From NCBI GenBank assembly GCA_023475025.1, contig JAMCWB010000007.1, positions 1-54,881 of the forward strand: DNA of 54,881 bases, in the 5' to 3' direction. Source of the DNA: Gammaproteobacteria bacterium (GTDB lineage Bacteria; Pseudomonadota; Gammaproteobacteria; Pseudomonadales; Pseudomonadaceae). The translations under genes were made by a program, and so were the position numbers. This document shows, in pieces, positions 1 to 9,337 of the stretch (its first letter is position 1; the number at the start of each line of letters is the position of its first letter). The notes below the pieces were generated by a model. The model was not told where the DNA came from and did not search any database. It saw only the letters and a list, made by a program, of their open reading frames with translations.

Positions 1-387
1 TTGCTGTGCGATGCTGGCTACGAGGTGTCTCTGGAGACCAGTGGTGCACTGGATGTCAGTGCGGTGGATCCGCGGGTCAGTCGGGTAGTGGACCTGAAAA
101 CGCCAGGTTCAGCTGAAGTTACTCGTAACCTGTACAGCAATATTGCCCTGCTTGGCCCGAAAGACCAGGTGAAGTTTGTACTCTGCAGCAGAGAGGATTA
201 CGACTGGGCGCGCTTCAAGCTGGATGAGTATGCATTGGCTGATCGGGTGGGTGAGGTATTGTTTTCGCCCAGTCATACTGAGCTGGATGCGCGTGAGCTG
301 GCAGACTGGGTAGTGGCGGATAATCTGCCAGTGCGTTTCCAGCTGCAATTGCATAAATACCTGTGGAACGACCAGCCGGGGCATTGA
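1..387 (+). CDS. queE: 7-carboxy-7-deazaguanine synthase QueE, C-terminal part
   Basis: The frame is open from the window edge and lacks the N-terminal radical-SAM CxxxCxxC segment, so this is only the last ~128 residues. What remains resembles the end of Pseudomonas QueE, with the ETSGALD segment that follows the radical-SAM core and the terminal QLHKYLW stretch. QueE makes 7-carboxy-7-deazaguanine from carboxytetrahydropterin in the queuosine precursor pathway. The next gene, two bases downstream, is queC, the following enzyme of the same pathway, which supports the call. The TTG at base 1 is not claimed as the true start; the real one lies upstream of the window. Confidence 0.88.
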   Translation: MLCDAGYEVSLETSGALDVSAVDPRVSRVVDLKTPGSAEVTRNLYSNIALLGPKDQVKFVLCSREDYDWARFKLDEYALADRVGEVLFSPSHTELDARELADWVVADNLPVRFQLQLHKYLWNDQPGH

Positions 388-388
388 A

Positions 389-1069
389 ATGACAGAACAC
401 AAAAAGGCAGTGGTACTGCTCTCTGGTGGCCTGGATTCAGCCACGGTGTTGGCGATGGCGCAGGCAGAGGGTTATGCCTGTTACAGCATGAGTTTTGATT
501 ACGGGCAGCGTCACCGGGCCGAACTGGCGGCAGCCGTGCGGATTGCCCGGTATGCCAGGGTGGTCGAACACAAGGTCATTGGCCTGGACCTTGACGGTAT
601 GGGCGGCTCGGCGCTGACGGATGCCACGATTGCTGTGCCGGAAACGCCGCAAGAAGGTATTCCGGTGACCTATGTGCCAGCGCGCAATACAGTATTTCTG
701 TCCCTGGCTCTGGGCTGGGCTGAGGTGCTGGACGCCCAGGATATCTTTATTGGCGTCAATGCCGTGGATTATTCCGGTTATCCGGATTGCCGGCCTGATT
801 TTATTCAGGCCTTTGAGCGTATGGCCAACCTGGCCACGCGGGCGGGTGTGGAAGGCACACCGTTTCGTATCCAGACGCCACTGCAGATGCTGAGCAAGGC
901 GGATATCATCACGGCGGGTATCGCCCACGGGGTGGATTACAGTCTGACGGTGTCCTGCTACCAGGCTGACGGTGATGGCCGCGCCTGTGGCCGCTGTGAC
1001 AGCTGTCGCCTGCGCAGTCAGGGCTTTGCCCAGGCCGGGGTAGCGGACCCGACTCGCTATCAGGTGTAA
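389..1069 (+). CDS. queC: 7-cyano-7-deazaguanine synthase QueC
   Basis: A 226-residue protein, the usual QueC length. It begins with an N-type ATP pyrophosphatase PP-loop ([15 protein letters not shown], residues ~8-22) and ends with the family's cysteine cluster (C-x8-CGRCDSC, near residues 190-206) that binds zinc. QueC converts 7-carboxy-7-deazaguanine to preQ0 using ATP and ammonia, in the cytoplasm. It starts one base after the queE stop codon, so the two are probably co-transcribed and translationally coupled. A tRNA-Lys gene follows. No oddities seen. Confidence 0.96.
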   Translation: MTEHKKAVVLLSGGLDSATVLAMAQAEGYACYSMSFDYGQRHRAELAAAVRIARYARVVEHKVIGLDLDGMGGSALTDATIAVPETPQEGIPVTYVPARNTVFLSLALGWAEVLDAQDIFIGVNAVDYSGYPDCRPDFIQAFERMANLATRAGVEGTPFRIQTPLQMLSKADIITAGIAHGVDYSLTVSCYQADGDGRACGRCDSCRLRSQGFAQAGVADPTRYQV

Positions 1070-1126
1070 AAAATGTACTAAAAAGCTTGAGTTGATCTGA
1101 AAAATCAGTACTATAGCGCGCGTTCC

Positions 1127-1202
1127 GGGTCGTTAGCTCAGTTGGTAGAGCAGTTGGCTTTTAACCAATTGGTCGTAGGTTCGAATCCTACACGACCCAC
1201 CA
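1127..1202 (+). tRNA. tRNA-Lys (anticodon TTT)
   Basis: A full cloverleaf can be drawn. The acceptor stem GGGTCGT pairs with ACGACCC, the anticodon stem GTTGG pairs with CCAAT around the loop CTTTTAA (anticodon 1160-1162), and the T-arm contains GGTTCGAATCC. The 3' CCA is encoded. In Pseudomonas aeruginosa the tRNA-Lys gene after queC is a known integration site for genomic islands. Here nadA begins only about 100 bases further on, so no island is present. Confidence 0.97.
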
Positions 1203-1300
1203 TCTTCTCCTCGTTGTCCACCCTCTTAGCCAACTGCCGACCAAGCATCTCGTAGAGACTGCATGGTATGATCGGCATATATATCCGACTGGGTGAAGTC

Positions 1301-2359
1301 ATGTCACAGATTCCCGAGCGCGTGCTGGTGCAGGCGCATCTGGCAGCCCGCCAGCCGACTCCGCTAAGCGATGCAGAAACCGCTGACTACAAGCAACGTA
1401 TTGCAGCGGCCCTCAAGGCACGTAACGCGGTACTGGTTGCCCACTATTACACTGATCCGGTACTTCAGGCGTTGGCCGAAGAAACCGGTGGTTGTGTCTC
1501 TGACTCGCTGGAAATGGCGCGTTTCGGGCGCGATCATCCGGCGACGACCCTGGTTGTCGCCGGCGTGCGTTTCATGGGCGAAACATCGAAAATCCTCAGT
1601 CCGGAAAAGCGCGTGCTGATGCCGACGCTGGAGGCCACCTGCTCGCTGGATATCGGTTGCCCGATTGACGAGTTCTCGGCGTTTTGTGACCAGCACCCTG
1701 ATCGCACTGTTGTCGTCTATGCCAATACCTCGGCAGCGGTCAAAGCCCGGGCTGACTGGGTGGTGACCTCGAGTTGTGCGCTGCAGATTGTTGAGCACCT
1801 GATGGATCAGGGGGAGAAAATCCTCTGGGCGCCTGACCAGCACCTGGGGCATTACATCCAGACCCAGACGGGTGCGGATATGCTGATGTGGCAGGGCAGC
1901 TGTATTGTGCATGAGGAGTTCAAGGCGCAGTCACTGATTGATCTCAAGGCTGTCTATCCGGAAGCGGCCGTGCTGGTGCATCCCGAGTCACCGGCTGCGG
2001 TTGTTGAACTGGCCGATGTGGTAGGTTCCACCAGCCAGCTGATCAAAGCCACCCAGACGCTGCCGAATCCGACATTCATTGTTGCGACCGACCGCGGCAT
2101 CTTCTACAAGATGCAGCAGGCGGCCCCCGATCGTCAGCTGATCGAAGCCCCGACGGCGGGTAATGGTGCGACCTGTCGCAGCTGCGCCCACTGCCCCTGG
2201 ATGGCGATGAACACCCTGCCTCGGCTGTTGGCGAGCCTGGAGCAGGGCACGGATGAAATCGAGGTGGATGCTGCGCTGGTTCCCCGCGCGGTGCAGCCGC
2301 TGGAACGCATGCTCGATTTTACCCGGCAGGCCAGCCTGGCTGCAGTCGGCAACGCCTGA
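1301..2359 (+). CDS. nadA: Quinolinate synthase NadA
   Basis: A 352-residue cytoplasmic 4Fe-4S enzyme that condenses iminoaspartate with dihydroxyacetone phosphate to quinolinate in NAD synthesis. I chose the ATG at 1301 ([14 protein letters not shown]) because it matches the N-terminus and length of Pseudomonas NadA; an upstream ATG at 1268 would add 11 atypical residues. The cluster ligands expected in the family fall at Cys114 (EATCSLD), Cys201 (GSCIVHEE) and Cys298 (CAHCPWM). Its stop abuts the convergent bepA-like gene with no spacer, so the two transcripts must share or overlap their ends. Confidence 0.96.
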   Translation: MSQIPERVLVQAHLAARQPTPLSDAETADYKQRIAAALKARNAVLVAHYYTDPVLQALAEETGGCVSDSLEMARFGRDHPATTLVVAGVRFMGETSKILSPEKRVLMPTLEATCSLDIGCPIDEFSAFCDQHPDRTVVVYANTSAAVKARADWVVTSSCALQIVEHLMDQGEKILWAPDQHLGHYIQTQTGADMLMWQGSCIVHEEFKAQSLIDLKAVYPEAAVLVHPESPAAVVELADVVGSTSQLIKATQTLPNPTFIVATDRGIFYKMQQAAPDRQLIEAPTAGNGATCRSCAHCPWMAMNTLPRLLASLEQGTDEIEVDAALVPRAVQPLERMLDFTRQASLAAVGNA

Positions 2360-3829
2360 TCAGAAGCTCCTCAGTACCTCACGTTGGCGCGCCAGTTGCT
2401 CCTGGCGCGCCTCTACCCGAGAGCGCATGACAAAATTGTCACTGACCCGGCGATGGGCCAGCTTAAGTTGTTCATCTGCCTGATCCAGATCTCCCGCCAG
2501 CATGAAGTATTCCGCCCGGGCGATATGTAACCCGGTGATATTTTCCGCCAGGCCGCGTATCTCGGCGGCCATATACCAGACGTCAGGATCATCGCTGCGC
2601 TGACTGGTCAGGCGGTCACTCAGGCGCTGGGCCTCGGCATAGTCTTGCTTGTGCAACAACAGGTCGATCTTGCTTTGCAGTAGCGGATAGTTGTCCGGCC
2701 GGTTTTCCAGTAACTGGTTCACAATGGCCAATGCTGCGCTGCTTCGTCCCTGCAGGCGCAGCAATTCAACTTCTGCCAGGCGAACAATAAGCATATCTCC
2801 ATGTTGCTCCAGCAGCGGTTGCAGCGCCTGCGCGGCGGCATCGAACTGGCTGGCATTCATCTTGGCCAGCACCAGGCCGTAGCGGGCCGGGGCGTGCTCG
2901 CCGTCATGCTCATCCAGTTGCGCCTGAAAACGGCGAATCGCTACCCCGGGGTTATTTTCGTAACGCAATTGCACCCGTGCACGCAGCATCTGGTACTCCT
3001 GACTGTCCCGGCGACCATTATTACGTGCCAGTTGCTCGGCGCGGTTGCGGGAATCGGAGATGCGCGATTGAGTGACCGGGTGGGTCAGCAGAAACTCAGG
3101 GGGCGTGCGGTCAAAGCGGCTGTTACGTGCCAGGCGCTCGAACATATCCGGCATGGCGCGGGGATCATAGCCGGCCTGATAGAGATTCTGGATGCCGATG
3201 CGATCCGCTTCCTGTTCATTCTGGCGCGAAAAGCGGCGTTGCTCCTGGATTGCAGCTGCCTGGGTGGATGCCAGCGCAGCAAAGCCGGCATCGCCACCCC
3301 CTGCTGCGGCAATTACAATGCTCGCCAGCATGGCAGTCATCAGTGGTACGCGCATGCGCTGCTGCTGTTCGAGGTTGCGTGAGAAATGGCGTTGCGACAA
3401 GTGCGCCAGTTCGTGAGCCATCACCGATGCAAACTCACCTTCGGTATGGGCGTGCAGAAACAGGCCGCCGTTGATGCCGACAATGCCGCCGGGTGCGGCA
3501 AAGGCATTCAGCTGGGGGCTATCGACGATGACGAAGGCCAGCCGGCGGTCGACCAGCTGGCTGGTTTCCGCCAGTTGATAGACATGGCGTTCGACAAAAT
3601 CCTTCAGTAGCGGATCATCCTTGGTGGCGACTGCTCCGCGCAGCATGCCCAGCCACGCCCGACCCAGCTGATACTCCTGTTCGCGGGACATGATGCCGGC
3701 ACTGGTGTCCCCCAGTGAGGGCAAGTTGAATTCCGCCTGCACCGGGGCGCTTGGCATAACGCCAAGCAAACAGAGGGTAAGCAATGCTTTGCTGGCCAAC
3801 AGGCGCGGAAGACAGGATGTAACTGACAT
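2360..3829 (-). CDS. bepA: BepA-like periplasmic M48 metalloprotease with TPR repeats
   Basis: A 489-residue protein with a cleavable signal peptide (residues ~1-32, ending PVQA). It has an M48 peptidase domain with the zinc motif HELAH (His139, Glu140, His143) and a probable third ligand Glu207 in NEQEAD. The C-terminal half (~270-480) is rich in tetratricopeptide-like helices. BepA proteins chaperone or degrade the LPS-assembly protein LptD and stalled Bam substrates at the outer membrane. The gene runs toward nadA and is divergent from the TusA-like gene. The symbol is by family resemblance and gene order; E. coli LoiP/YcaL-type M48 proteases are less likely because they lack the long TPR region. 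Confidence 0.87.
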   Translation of the reverse strand: MSVTSCLPRLLASKALLTLCLLGVMPSAPVQAEFNLPSLGDTSAGIMSREQEYQLGRAWLGMLRGAVATKDDPLLKDFVERHVYQLAETSQLVDRRLAFVIVDSPQLNAFAAPGGIVGINGGLFLHAHTEGEFASVMAHELAHLSQRHFSRNLEQQQRMRVPLMTAMLASIVIAAAGGGDAGFAALASTQAAAIQEQRRFSRQNEQEADRIGIQNLYQAGYDPRAMPDMFERLARNSRFDRTPPEFLLTHPVTQSRISDSRNRAEQLARNNGRRDSQEYQMLRARVQLRYENNPGVAIRRFQAQLDEHDGEHAPARYGLVLAKMNASQFDAAAQALQPLLEQHGDMLIVRLAEVELLRLQGRSSAALAIVNQLLENRPDNYPLLQSKIDLLLHKQDYAEAQRLSDRLTSQRSDDPDVWYMAAEIRGLAENITGLHIARAEYFMLAGDLDQADEQLKLAHRRVSDNFVMRSRVEARQEQLARQREVLRSF

Positions 3830-3895
3830 GGTAACCTTTTGTAACCTGGGTTGTCCGGAGCGGGTTGTGCAGCGCTATACTGACGCCACTTGAAC

Positions 3896-3901
3896 AAGGA
3901 G
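3896..3901 (+). promoter_or_regulatory. Ribosome binding site deciding the tusA-like start
   Basis: AAGGAG ends five bases before the ATG at 3907. It favours that codon over the in-frame TTG at 3865, which has no Shine-Dalgarno sequence. Confidence 0.8.
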
Positions 3902-3906
3902 CCTGG

Positions 3907-4158
3907 ATGACGCTAGAAGCCCCAACGAATGTACACGTTGACCTGGAACTGGATGCCCGTGGCCTCAGCTGCCCGCTGCCTCTGCTCAAGGCCAAGCAGG
4001 CCTTGCATGCTCTGGCCAGTGGGCAAGTGTTGCATATCGCAGCCACCGATGCTGGTTCCTGGCGCGATATCCAGCGATTTGCCGAACTGTCAGGTCACGC
4101 ACTGGTGCATGCTGATACCTTGGACGATGAATTTCATTATTGGTTGCGAAAATCGTGA
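3907..4158 (+). CDS. TusA-family sulfur-carrier protein
   Basis: An 83-residue protein with the TusA/SirA signature LDARGLSCPLPLLKAK, placing the sulfur-accepting cysteine at Cys22 of a CPxP motif. Family members carry persulfide sulfur for tRNA thiolation or other sulfur transfer. The paralogue encoded between bepA and perM in Pseudomonas is of this family, but I cannot tell it from true TusA on sequence alone, so I give no symbol. Its 3' end overlaps the earliest possible perM start, and the two genes are probably co-transcribed. Confidence 0.85.
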   Translation: MTLEAPTNVHVDLELDARGLSCPLPLLKAKQALHALASGQVLHIAATDAGSWRDIQRFAELSGHALVHADTLDDEFHYWLRKS

Positions 4159-4169
4159 GATCAACCGGC

Positions 4170-5255
4170 ATGCTGAAAGTTTTCCAGAATTGGGTACACA
4201 AATATTTCTCGGACGAGGAAGCGGTGGTGCTGGCGGTGGTGCTGGCCCTGGGGTTTGCCGTTATTCTGACCTTTGGTGGCAAGTTGGCACCCTTGCTGAC
4301 TGGCCTGGTGCTGGCGTATCTGTTGCAAGGCATAGTGACCCTGTTCAAGCGCTGGGGAGTGCCGCACTGGCTATCGGTATGGCTGGTGTTTCTGCTTTTT
4401 CTCGGTGGGCTCGGGACTATCTTCGGTGTGGTCATACCACTGGTGTGGAAGCAGATGGCGGCGCTGTTCAATGAATTGCCGCGTATGTTGACCGAATGGC
4501 AGTCGCAACTGATGCACTTGCCCGAGCGTTATCCGGCGCTGGTGTCCGAGGAGCAGATCGAGCGGCTTATCCGGTCGGCGAACGCCGAGTTCGGGCAGTT
4601 TGGTCAATGGCTGCTGTCGCAGTCGCTGGCCAGTCTGCCAATGCTGCTGAACATCATTATTTATCTGGTACTGGTGCCGATTCTGGTGTTTTTCTTCCTG
4701 ATGGACAGCAAAAAGCTGGGTGACTGGTTGGTTGGTCGCTTGCCCCAGGAGCGTCGCCTGATGGTTGAGGTCTGGACCGAGATGAATCAGCAGATCGCCA
4801 ACTATATTCGTGGCAAGGTGGTTGAAATCATCATTGTTGGCGCAGTCTCCTACATCTGCTTCGTCGTGTTGGGTGTCAACTATGCGGCCTTGCTGGCGGT
4901 CATGGTGGGGCTGTCGGTACTGGTGCCCTACATCGGCGCAGCCGTGGCAACCATTCCGATCGCTCTGATTGGCCTGTTCCAGTGGGGCTTCAGCAGCGAG
5001 TTTATCGCCTTGATGGTGGTCTACGGCGTGATTCAGGCGCTGGATGGCAATGTGCTGGTGCCGATCCTGTTTTCCGAGGCGGTCAACCTGCATCCGGTTG
5101 CCATTATTGCTGCGGTGTTGATCTTTGGTGGCCTGTGGGGCTTCTGGGGGATTTTCTTCGCCATTCCATTGGCGACCCTGTTCAAGGCCGTACTCTATGC
5201 CTGGCCGCGCGGGGTGGAAGCGGTAGAAAGCGAACCGGAAGTGGAGCAGGCGTAA
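4170..5255 (+). CDS. perM: AI-2E/PerM-family membrane permease
   Basis: A 361-residue integral membrane protein, taking the ATG at 4170 (MLKVFQNWVHKYFSDEEAVV) as start because it matches Pseudomonas PerM-type N-termini; the TTG at 4140 overlaps the upstream gene. About eight hydrophobic segments are visible, including paired ones at residues ~20-65, a pair near 150-175 and a cluster at ~215-340. The family (formerly UPF0118) includes AI-2 exporters and Na+/H+ antiporters, so the substrate is unknown here. The stop codon lies in the loop of a hairpin (5243-5265) that may terminate the transcript. Confidence 0.85.
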   Translation: MLKVFQNWVHKYFSDEEAVVLAVVLALGFAVILTFGGKLAPLLTGLVLAYLLQGIVTLFKRWGVPHWLSVWLVFLLFLGGLGTIFGVVIPLVWKQMAALFNELPRMLTEWQSQLMHLPERYPALVSEEQIERLIRSANAEFGQFGQWLLSQSLASLPMLLNIIIYLVLVPILVFFFLMDSKKLGDWLVGRLPQERRLMVEVWTEMNQQIANYIRGKVVEIIIVGAVSYICFVVLGVNYAALLAVMVGLSVLVPYIGAAVATIPIALIGLFQWGFSSEFIALMVVYGVIQALDGNVLVPILFSEAVNLHPVAIIAAVLIFGGLWGFWGIFFAIPLATLFKAVLYAWPRGVEAVESEPEVEQA

Positions 5256-5267
5256 TGCCTGCTCCTT
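5243..5267 (+). terminator. Hairpin at the perM stop codon
   Basis: GGAGCAGGC and GCCTGCTCC form a nine-base-pair stem with a five-base loop that contains the perM TAA. Only two T residues follow, so it is a weak intrinsic terminator at best. It sits just before the convergent bcp stop and could serve both strands. Confidence 0.45.
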
Positions 5268-5273
5268 GAGCAC

Positions 5274-5738
5274 TCAAAGTGCCTGCACAGCCTCCAGCAC
5301 TTCCTGGGCGTGCCCCTTGACCTTGACCTTGCGCCACTCCTGGCGCAACACACCCTTGGCATCAATCAGGAAAGTACTGCGTTCGATGCCCATGTATTCC
5401 TTGCCATAAAGTTTTTTCAGCTTGATCACGTCGAAGTGCTTGCACAGCGCTTCGTCCGGGTCGCTGATCAGCTCGAAGGGAAAGCCCTGCTTGGTCTTGA
5501 AGTTTTCATGCACCCGCAGGCTGTCCTTGGAAACGCCGAATATCAACGTATTGGCGGCGTTGAAAGCCTCTTCGCGATCGCGAAAATCCTGGCCTTCGGT
5601 GGTGCAACCTGGGGTGTTGTCCTTGGGGTAAAAATAGATCACCACATTTTTCCCGGCCAGATCGCTCAGGCGCACTTGTTGGTCGCTGGTGGCCTGGGCA
5701 GTAAAATCCGGGACCGGTTGATTCACGGCAATACTCAT
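5274..5738 (-). CDS. bcp: Thioredoxin-dependent peroxiredoxin Bcp (PrxQ family)
   Basis: A 154-residue cytoplasmic thiol peroxidase. The start ATG at 5738 (MSIAVNQPVPDFTAQ) has AAGGAG seven bases upstream, better than the longer frame to 5780. The peroxidatic cysteine is Cys45 in NTPGCTTEGQ. Residue 50, the resolving cysteine in E. coli Bcp, is Gln here; another cysteine (EALCKHF) lies far downstream. So it is probably a one-Cys type enzyme or uses an external thiol. It lies 16 bases after the gcvR-like gene on the same strand and is probably co-transcribed with it, as in Pseudomonas. Confidence 0.93.
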   Translation of the reverse strand: MSIAVNQPVPDFTAQATSDQQVRLSDLAGKNVVIYFYPKDNTPGCTTEGQDFRDREEAFNAANTLIFGVSKDSLRVHENFKTKQGFPFELISDPDEALCKHFDVIKLKKLYGKEYMGIERSTFLIDAKGVLRQEWRKVKVKGHAQEVLEAVQAL

Positions 5739-5754
5739 AGGGCGGCTCCTTGGG

Positions 5755-6312
5755 TCAATGCAGCGGGCGCCAGGGCTCAATCACGGCGTCCAGGTTGAGT
5801 TCATCACAAAAGTCGAGAAACTGCTCCCGCAGCCAGCTCAGCTGGGTTTCGGCCGGAATGGCGATGGTCAGGGTCAGGTTGAGCATGGGGGTGCCGGTAT
5901 GTTGCGCCATATAGGTGAAGCTGTTCAGCTCTTCAATACTGATGCCGAGCAACTGGAAGAACTGGCTCAGTTCGGCAAGCAGCTCCGGGCGTTGGGCAGC
6001 GGTCACAAAAACGTTATACGGCAGGGCCTGTGGCCGGTCTTCTATCGGTTGGCCGCGCCCGATGGTAATAGAGAGCTTCTCACGCTTGGCCAGGCCGGGG
6101 AGCAGGTTTTCCAGCCGGGCCAGTGCGTCCCAAGGGCCACTGACCTGTAACAGCAGCACCGAGCAGCTACCATGGCGGCTCATGCGGCTACTGACAATCA
6201 GGCAGCGCTGTTCGACACAGAGGCGGGCCAGTTGCTGGGCCATGCTGGTGGGCTCACTGCCCATGGCGTTGATGACCAGGTACTGCTCCCGTTGGCTGGG
6301 CGGCGTCGACAT
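5755..6312 (-). CDS. gcvR: GcvR-like ACT-domain regulator
   Basis: A 185-residue protein made of two tandem ACT-like modules (~8-85 and ~95-175). The second contains the RPELLAELSQFFQLLGISIEEL pattern typical of the family, given here only as its recognisable first half RPELLAELSQFF. E. coli GcvR antagonises GcvA to repress the glycine cleavage operon. In Pseudomonas this position between bcp and dapA holds the GcvR-like protein, but its target is not shown by this window. It is divergent from dapA across a 177-base gap. Confidence 0.8.
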   Translation of the reverse strand: MSTPPSQREQYLVINAMGSEPTSMAQQLARLCVEQRCLIVSSRMSRHGSCSVLLLQVSGPWDALARLENLLPGLAKREKLSITIGRGQPIEDRPQALPYNVFVTAAQRPELLAELSQFFQLLGISIEELNSFTYMAQHTGTPMLNLTLTIAIPAETQLSWLREQFLDFCDELNLDAVIEPWRPLH

Positions 6313-6489
6313 GAAGGTCCTCGAAGGCTGGCGTGGTGAAGCGCGGCTGGGCGCGTCAGATTAGCGCCCATTGTCACCCTCGGCGACTAATGGTTCAAGT
6401 GCCGACTGCCTCGGTAAATGCAGCGTCCCTTGTGCTGGCAGCACGGCGAAAGTACCATTGGCGTTTACTGTTCATGCTGGAGTGTTGGA

Positions 6490-7365
6490 ATGATTGCAGG
6501 CAGCCTGGTGGCAATGGCTACCCCCATGGATTCCCGTGGCAACCTGGATTGGCAGGCGCTTGCTCGGTTGATTGATTTTCACCTCGAGCAGGGCACCGAT
6601 GGCATCGTTGCGGTGGGTACGACCGGTGAGTCTGCCACCCTGGATATGGATGAGCATAAAGAGGCTATCCGCCGGGTGGTTGATCAGGTTGCCGGGCGTA
6701 TTCCGGTTATCGCTGGCACCGGCGCGAATTCAACCCGCGAGGCGGTTGAATTGACCGAAGCAGCGCGTAGCGTCGGTGCTGATGCCTGTCTGCTGGTAAC
6801 CCCCTATTACAACAAGCCGACGCAGGAAGGCCTGTACCAGCATCACAAATTCATTGCTGAAGCGGTTGCCATTCCGCAGATTCTTTACAATGTTCCCGGT
6901 CGCACAGCTGTTGATATGCTGCCCGATACGGTTGAGCGTCTGGCTGATATCCCCAATATCATCGGCATCAAGGAAGCCACCGGCGACATGCAGCGTGCGG
7001 CTGAACTGATCGAGCGTGTAGGTGATCGGCTGGCCATCTACTCTGGCGATGACGCCACGGCTGTCGAGCTGATCCTGTTGGGTGGTCAGGGCAATATCTC
7101 TGTCACCGCCAATGTCGCGCCCAAGGCCATGCACGAGCTGTGCGCCGCTGCGCTGGCGGGCGATGCCGATACCGCCCGGCGTCTGAATGACGCGCTGATG
7201 CCGCTGCATCGCACGCTCTTTATCGAATCCAACCCGATCCCGGTCAAATGGGCATTACAGCAAATGGGCCTGATCGCCGACGGTATCCGTCTGCCTTTGA
7301 CGCCCCTGAGCGAACGCTGCCATGCACCAGTCATGGACGCCATGCGCGACTGTGGTCTGCTTTGA
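6490..7365 (+). CDS. dapA: 4-hydroxy-tetrahydrodipicolinate synthase DapA
   Basis: A 291-residue enzyme with the start at the ATG 6490 ([13 protein letters not shown]), matching the family length and preceded by GGAG at 6479-6482. It catalyses aldol condensation of pyruvate with aspartate semialdehyde, the committed step to lysine and diaminopimelate. Visible landmarks are GTTGESATL near residues 44-52, the YYNKP and LYNVPGRT active-site stretches, and the Schiff-base lysine in GIKEATGD near residue 161. bamC follows after 34 bases, and the dapA-bamC-MBL-purC series is probably one transcript. Confidence 0.97.
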   Translation: MIAGSLVAMATPMDSRGNLDWQALARLIDFHLEQGTDGIVAVGTTGESATLDMDEHKEAIRRVVDQVAGRIPVIAGTGANSTREAVELTEAARSVGADACLLVTPYYNKPTQEGLYQHHKFIAEAVAIPQILYNVPGRTAVDMLPDTVERLADIPNIIGIKEATGDMQRAAELIERVGDRLAIYSGDDATAVELILLGGQGNISVTANVAPKAMHELCAAALAGDADTARRLNDALMPLHRTLFIESNPIPVKWALQQMGLIADGIRLPLTPLSERCHAPVMDAMRDCGLL

Positions 7366-7399
7366 TCCGTTGGTCATCATGTTTATCAAGGAATACACC

Positions 7400-8506
7400 A
7401 TGAAACCTGTGCTTGGTGCACTGTCTCTCGTTGTTGCCGGCAGTCTGACCGGTTGTGGTTACTTTATGGGTGACGACGGCTTCTTCCGTGACCGTGGCTC
7501 GGACTACCAGATTGCGCAGGTCGAACCGCGTATGAGTATCCCTGACGGGCTGGACAGCAAACCAATTGGTGACATGCTACCAGTACCGGGTAATGTGGCC
7601 GATGGTTCCGGTGAGCGTTTTGTCGTGCCGCGTCCGGAGCCCATGGCAGTGACGGTTGGCGCCTCCTATTATTCATTGCAGCAGGATGGCAGCCGCATCT
7701 GGCTACAGAGTCAGGAGTCGCAGGCTGATACCTGGCCACTGGTACGTCAGTTTCTGACGGATTATCGGGTTGGCCCGGCACAGGCCAATGCTGAACTGGC
7801 TGAAGCGGAAACCGAATGGCTTGATTTTGCTGCCCGGGCAGATAATAGCCTGGTGCGTCGCCTGGTACCTGCGGTTGGCGAAGGTCGCCGCGCACGGGGT
7901 CGCGATCATCGTTTTCTGGTGCGTGTTGAGCCCGGCGTTCAGCCCGGCTCCAGCGAAATTCATGCGTTGCACATGACCCGTTCATCCGGGGGTGATTTCA
8001 GTGAATGGCCGCAAAGCTCAGAGAATCCCAATCTCGAGCGCACCCTGCTGGCTGAGCTGGAAAGCTATCTGAACCAGTTGCAGGCAACGGGCGCAACCTC
8101 TCTGGCTGAGCAGGATCGTCAGCCGGTATCCATTCAGGCCAGCCTGGGTCAGGACGGTGCGGGTAACCCCGTTCTCAACCTGCAAACCGATTTCAATCGC
8201 GGCTGGTCGCTGGTCGGTAGTGCATTGGCACGGGCCGATCTGGCAGTCGCGGACATTAACCGCAGTGCGGGTGTCTACTATGTGGATGCGGACGCCGTTG
8301 CCCGCGCTGAGCAGGCTGAGCGTGGCTTTTTCTCACGTATGCTGCGCCGCAGTCCGCCCGCAACCGATGATGGCGACCGCCTGCAGGTGCGTCTGACCCA
8401 GGTCAGCCAGCAGGTGGTGGTCAGTGTCGATCGCAGCATCGACAGTGCCGCGGACCCGGCTCAGGCTCGTGACCTGCTGACCCGCATTCGTGACAACCTG
8501 AACTGA
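7400..8506 (+). CDS. bamC: Outer-membrane assembly lipoprotein BamC
   Basis: A 368-residue lipoprotein. The ATG at 7400 has AAGGAA upstream and gives a clean type II signal peptide ending in the lipobox SLTGC (Cys19). The N-terminal stretch after the cysteine is poor in secondary structure and contains the GYFMGDDGFFRDRGSDY pattern that binds BamD in the family. Two helix-grip-like domains follow (~90-215 and ~235-365). BamC is the accessory lipoprotein of the beta-barrel assembly machine. Its placement directly after dapA is conserved in Pseudomonas and E. coli, where it was called nlpB. Confidence 0.92.
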   Translation: MKPVLGALSLVVAGSLTGCGYFMGDDGFFRDRGSDYQIAQVEPRMSIPDGLDSKPIGDMLPVPGNVADGSGERFVVPRPEPMAVTVGASYYSLQQDGSRIWLQSQESQADTWPLVRQFLTDYRVGPAQANAELAEAETEWLDFAARADNSLVRRLVPAVGEGRRARGRDHRFLVRVEPGVQPGSSEIHALHMTRSSGGDFSEWPQSSENPNLERTLLAELESYLNQLQATGATSLAEQDRQPVSIQASLGQDGAGNPVLNLQTDFNRGWSLVGSALARADLAVADINRSAGVYYVDADAVARAEQAERGFFSRMLRRSPPATDDGDRLQVRLTQVSQQVVVSVDRSIDSAADPAQARDLLTRIRDNLN

Positions 8507-8521
8507 AGACAGAAGGGACAA

Positions 8522-9289
8522 GTGCGTTACTGTTCATTGGGTAGTGGCAGCAAGGGTAATGCGACCGTGATTGAACACGGCGCTACCCGGCTGCTGATCG
8601 ATTGTGGTTTCAGTCTGCGCAGTACCGAGCAGCGGCTGGCTGCAGCTGGCCTGCATGCCAGTCAGTTGAACGCCATTCTGGTGACCCATGAGCACAGTGA
8701 CCATGTGCAGGGCGTGGAGAAGCTGGCACGCCGCTATAACTTGCCGGTTTTTATGACCGCTGGTACCCGCCATGCTCTGGGCATGAGTGCGCAAGGAACC
8801 GAAACCCTGTCCCTCGATCGCAAGGTCGAGATAGGTGAGCTGCAGGTTGAATCGGTTGCGGTGCCTCACGATGCCCGTGAGCCCTGCCAGTTCATTTTTG
8901 ACAATGGATCGGCCCGCTTTGGCCTATTGACGGATACCGGCATGGTCACGCCGTGGATTGTTGAGCGTTACCAGCAGCTGGATGCTTTGTTTCTGGAAGC
9001 CAACTATGATCCGGCGATGCTGGCAGACGGGCCTTATCCGCCGCGGCTGAAAGCCAGGGTGGGTGGACAGCACGGGCACTTGAGTAACCAGCAGGCAGCG
9101 GAGCTGCTTGGCCAGCTGGATCGCCAGCGACTGAGTCATCTGGCCGTGGCGCATATCAGTGAAAAGAACAACCACCCGGATCTCGCCCGTGACGCCTTGA
9201 GTGACGTATTGGCCGACTGGTCAGGGCAACTTCTGGTGGCTTGCCAGAACCAGGGCCTGCCCTGGCAGACTATTGCGCAGGCTGCCTGA
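8522..9289 (+). CDS. MBL-fold metallohydrolase (YycJ/WalJ-like)
   Basis: A 255-residue protein with a metallo-beta-lactamase fold. The dinuclear metal motif is THEHSDH near residues 59-65, and further metal ligands are likely in the HDAREP region, in LTDTG (Asp) and in GHLSN. The N-terminus SLGSGSKGNAT is characteristic of the YycJ group, proposed to be nucleases. The start is GTG with AAGGGA just upstream; no ATG fits. It lies between bamC (15-base gap) and purC, the same position as in Pseudomonas. Its substrate in this organism is unknown. Confidence 0.85.
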   Translation: MRYCSLGSGSKGNATVIEHGATRLLIDCGFSLRSTEQRLAAAGLHASQLNAILVTHEHSDHVQGVEKLARRYNLPVFMTAGTRHALGMSAQGTETLSLDRKVEIGELQVESVAVPHDAREPCQFIFDNGSARFGLLTDTGMVTPWIVERYQQLDALFLEANYDPAMLADGPYPPRLKARVGGQHGHLSNQQAAELLGQLDRQRLSHLAVAHISEKNNHPDLARDALSDVLADWSGQLLVACQNQGLPWQTIAQAA

Positions 9290-9337
9290 TCATTTTCAGC
9301 ACCTTTGAGTAGATTGCGGACCTCAGGAGCCGCCAGC

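Noticed and set aside
1268..1300. The upstream ATG at 1268 as the nadA start.
   Set aside because: It adds 11 residues absent from the family, and the length from 1301 matches Pseudomonas NadA.
4371..5273. A 300-residue minus-strand frame opposite perM.
   Set aside because: It mirrors a membrane protein; the His/Gln-rich composition is an antisense artefact.
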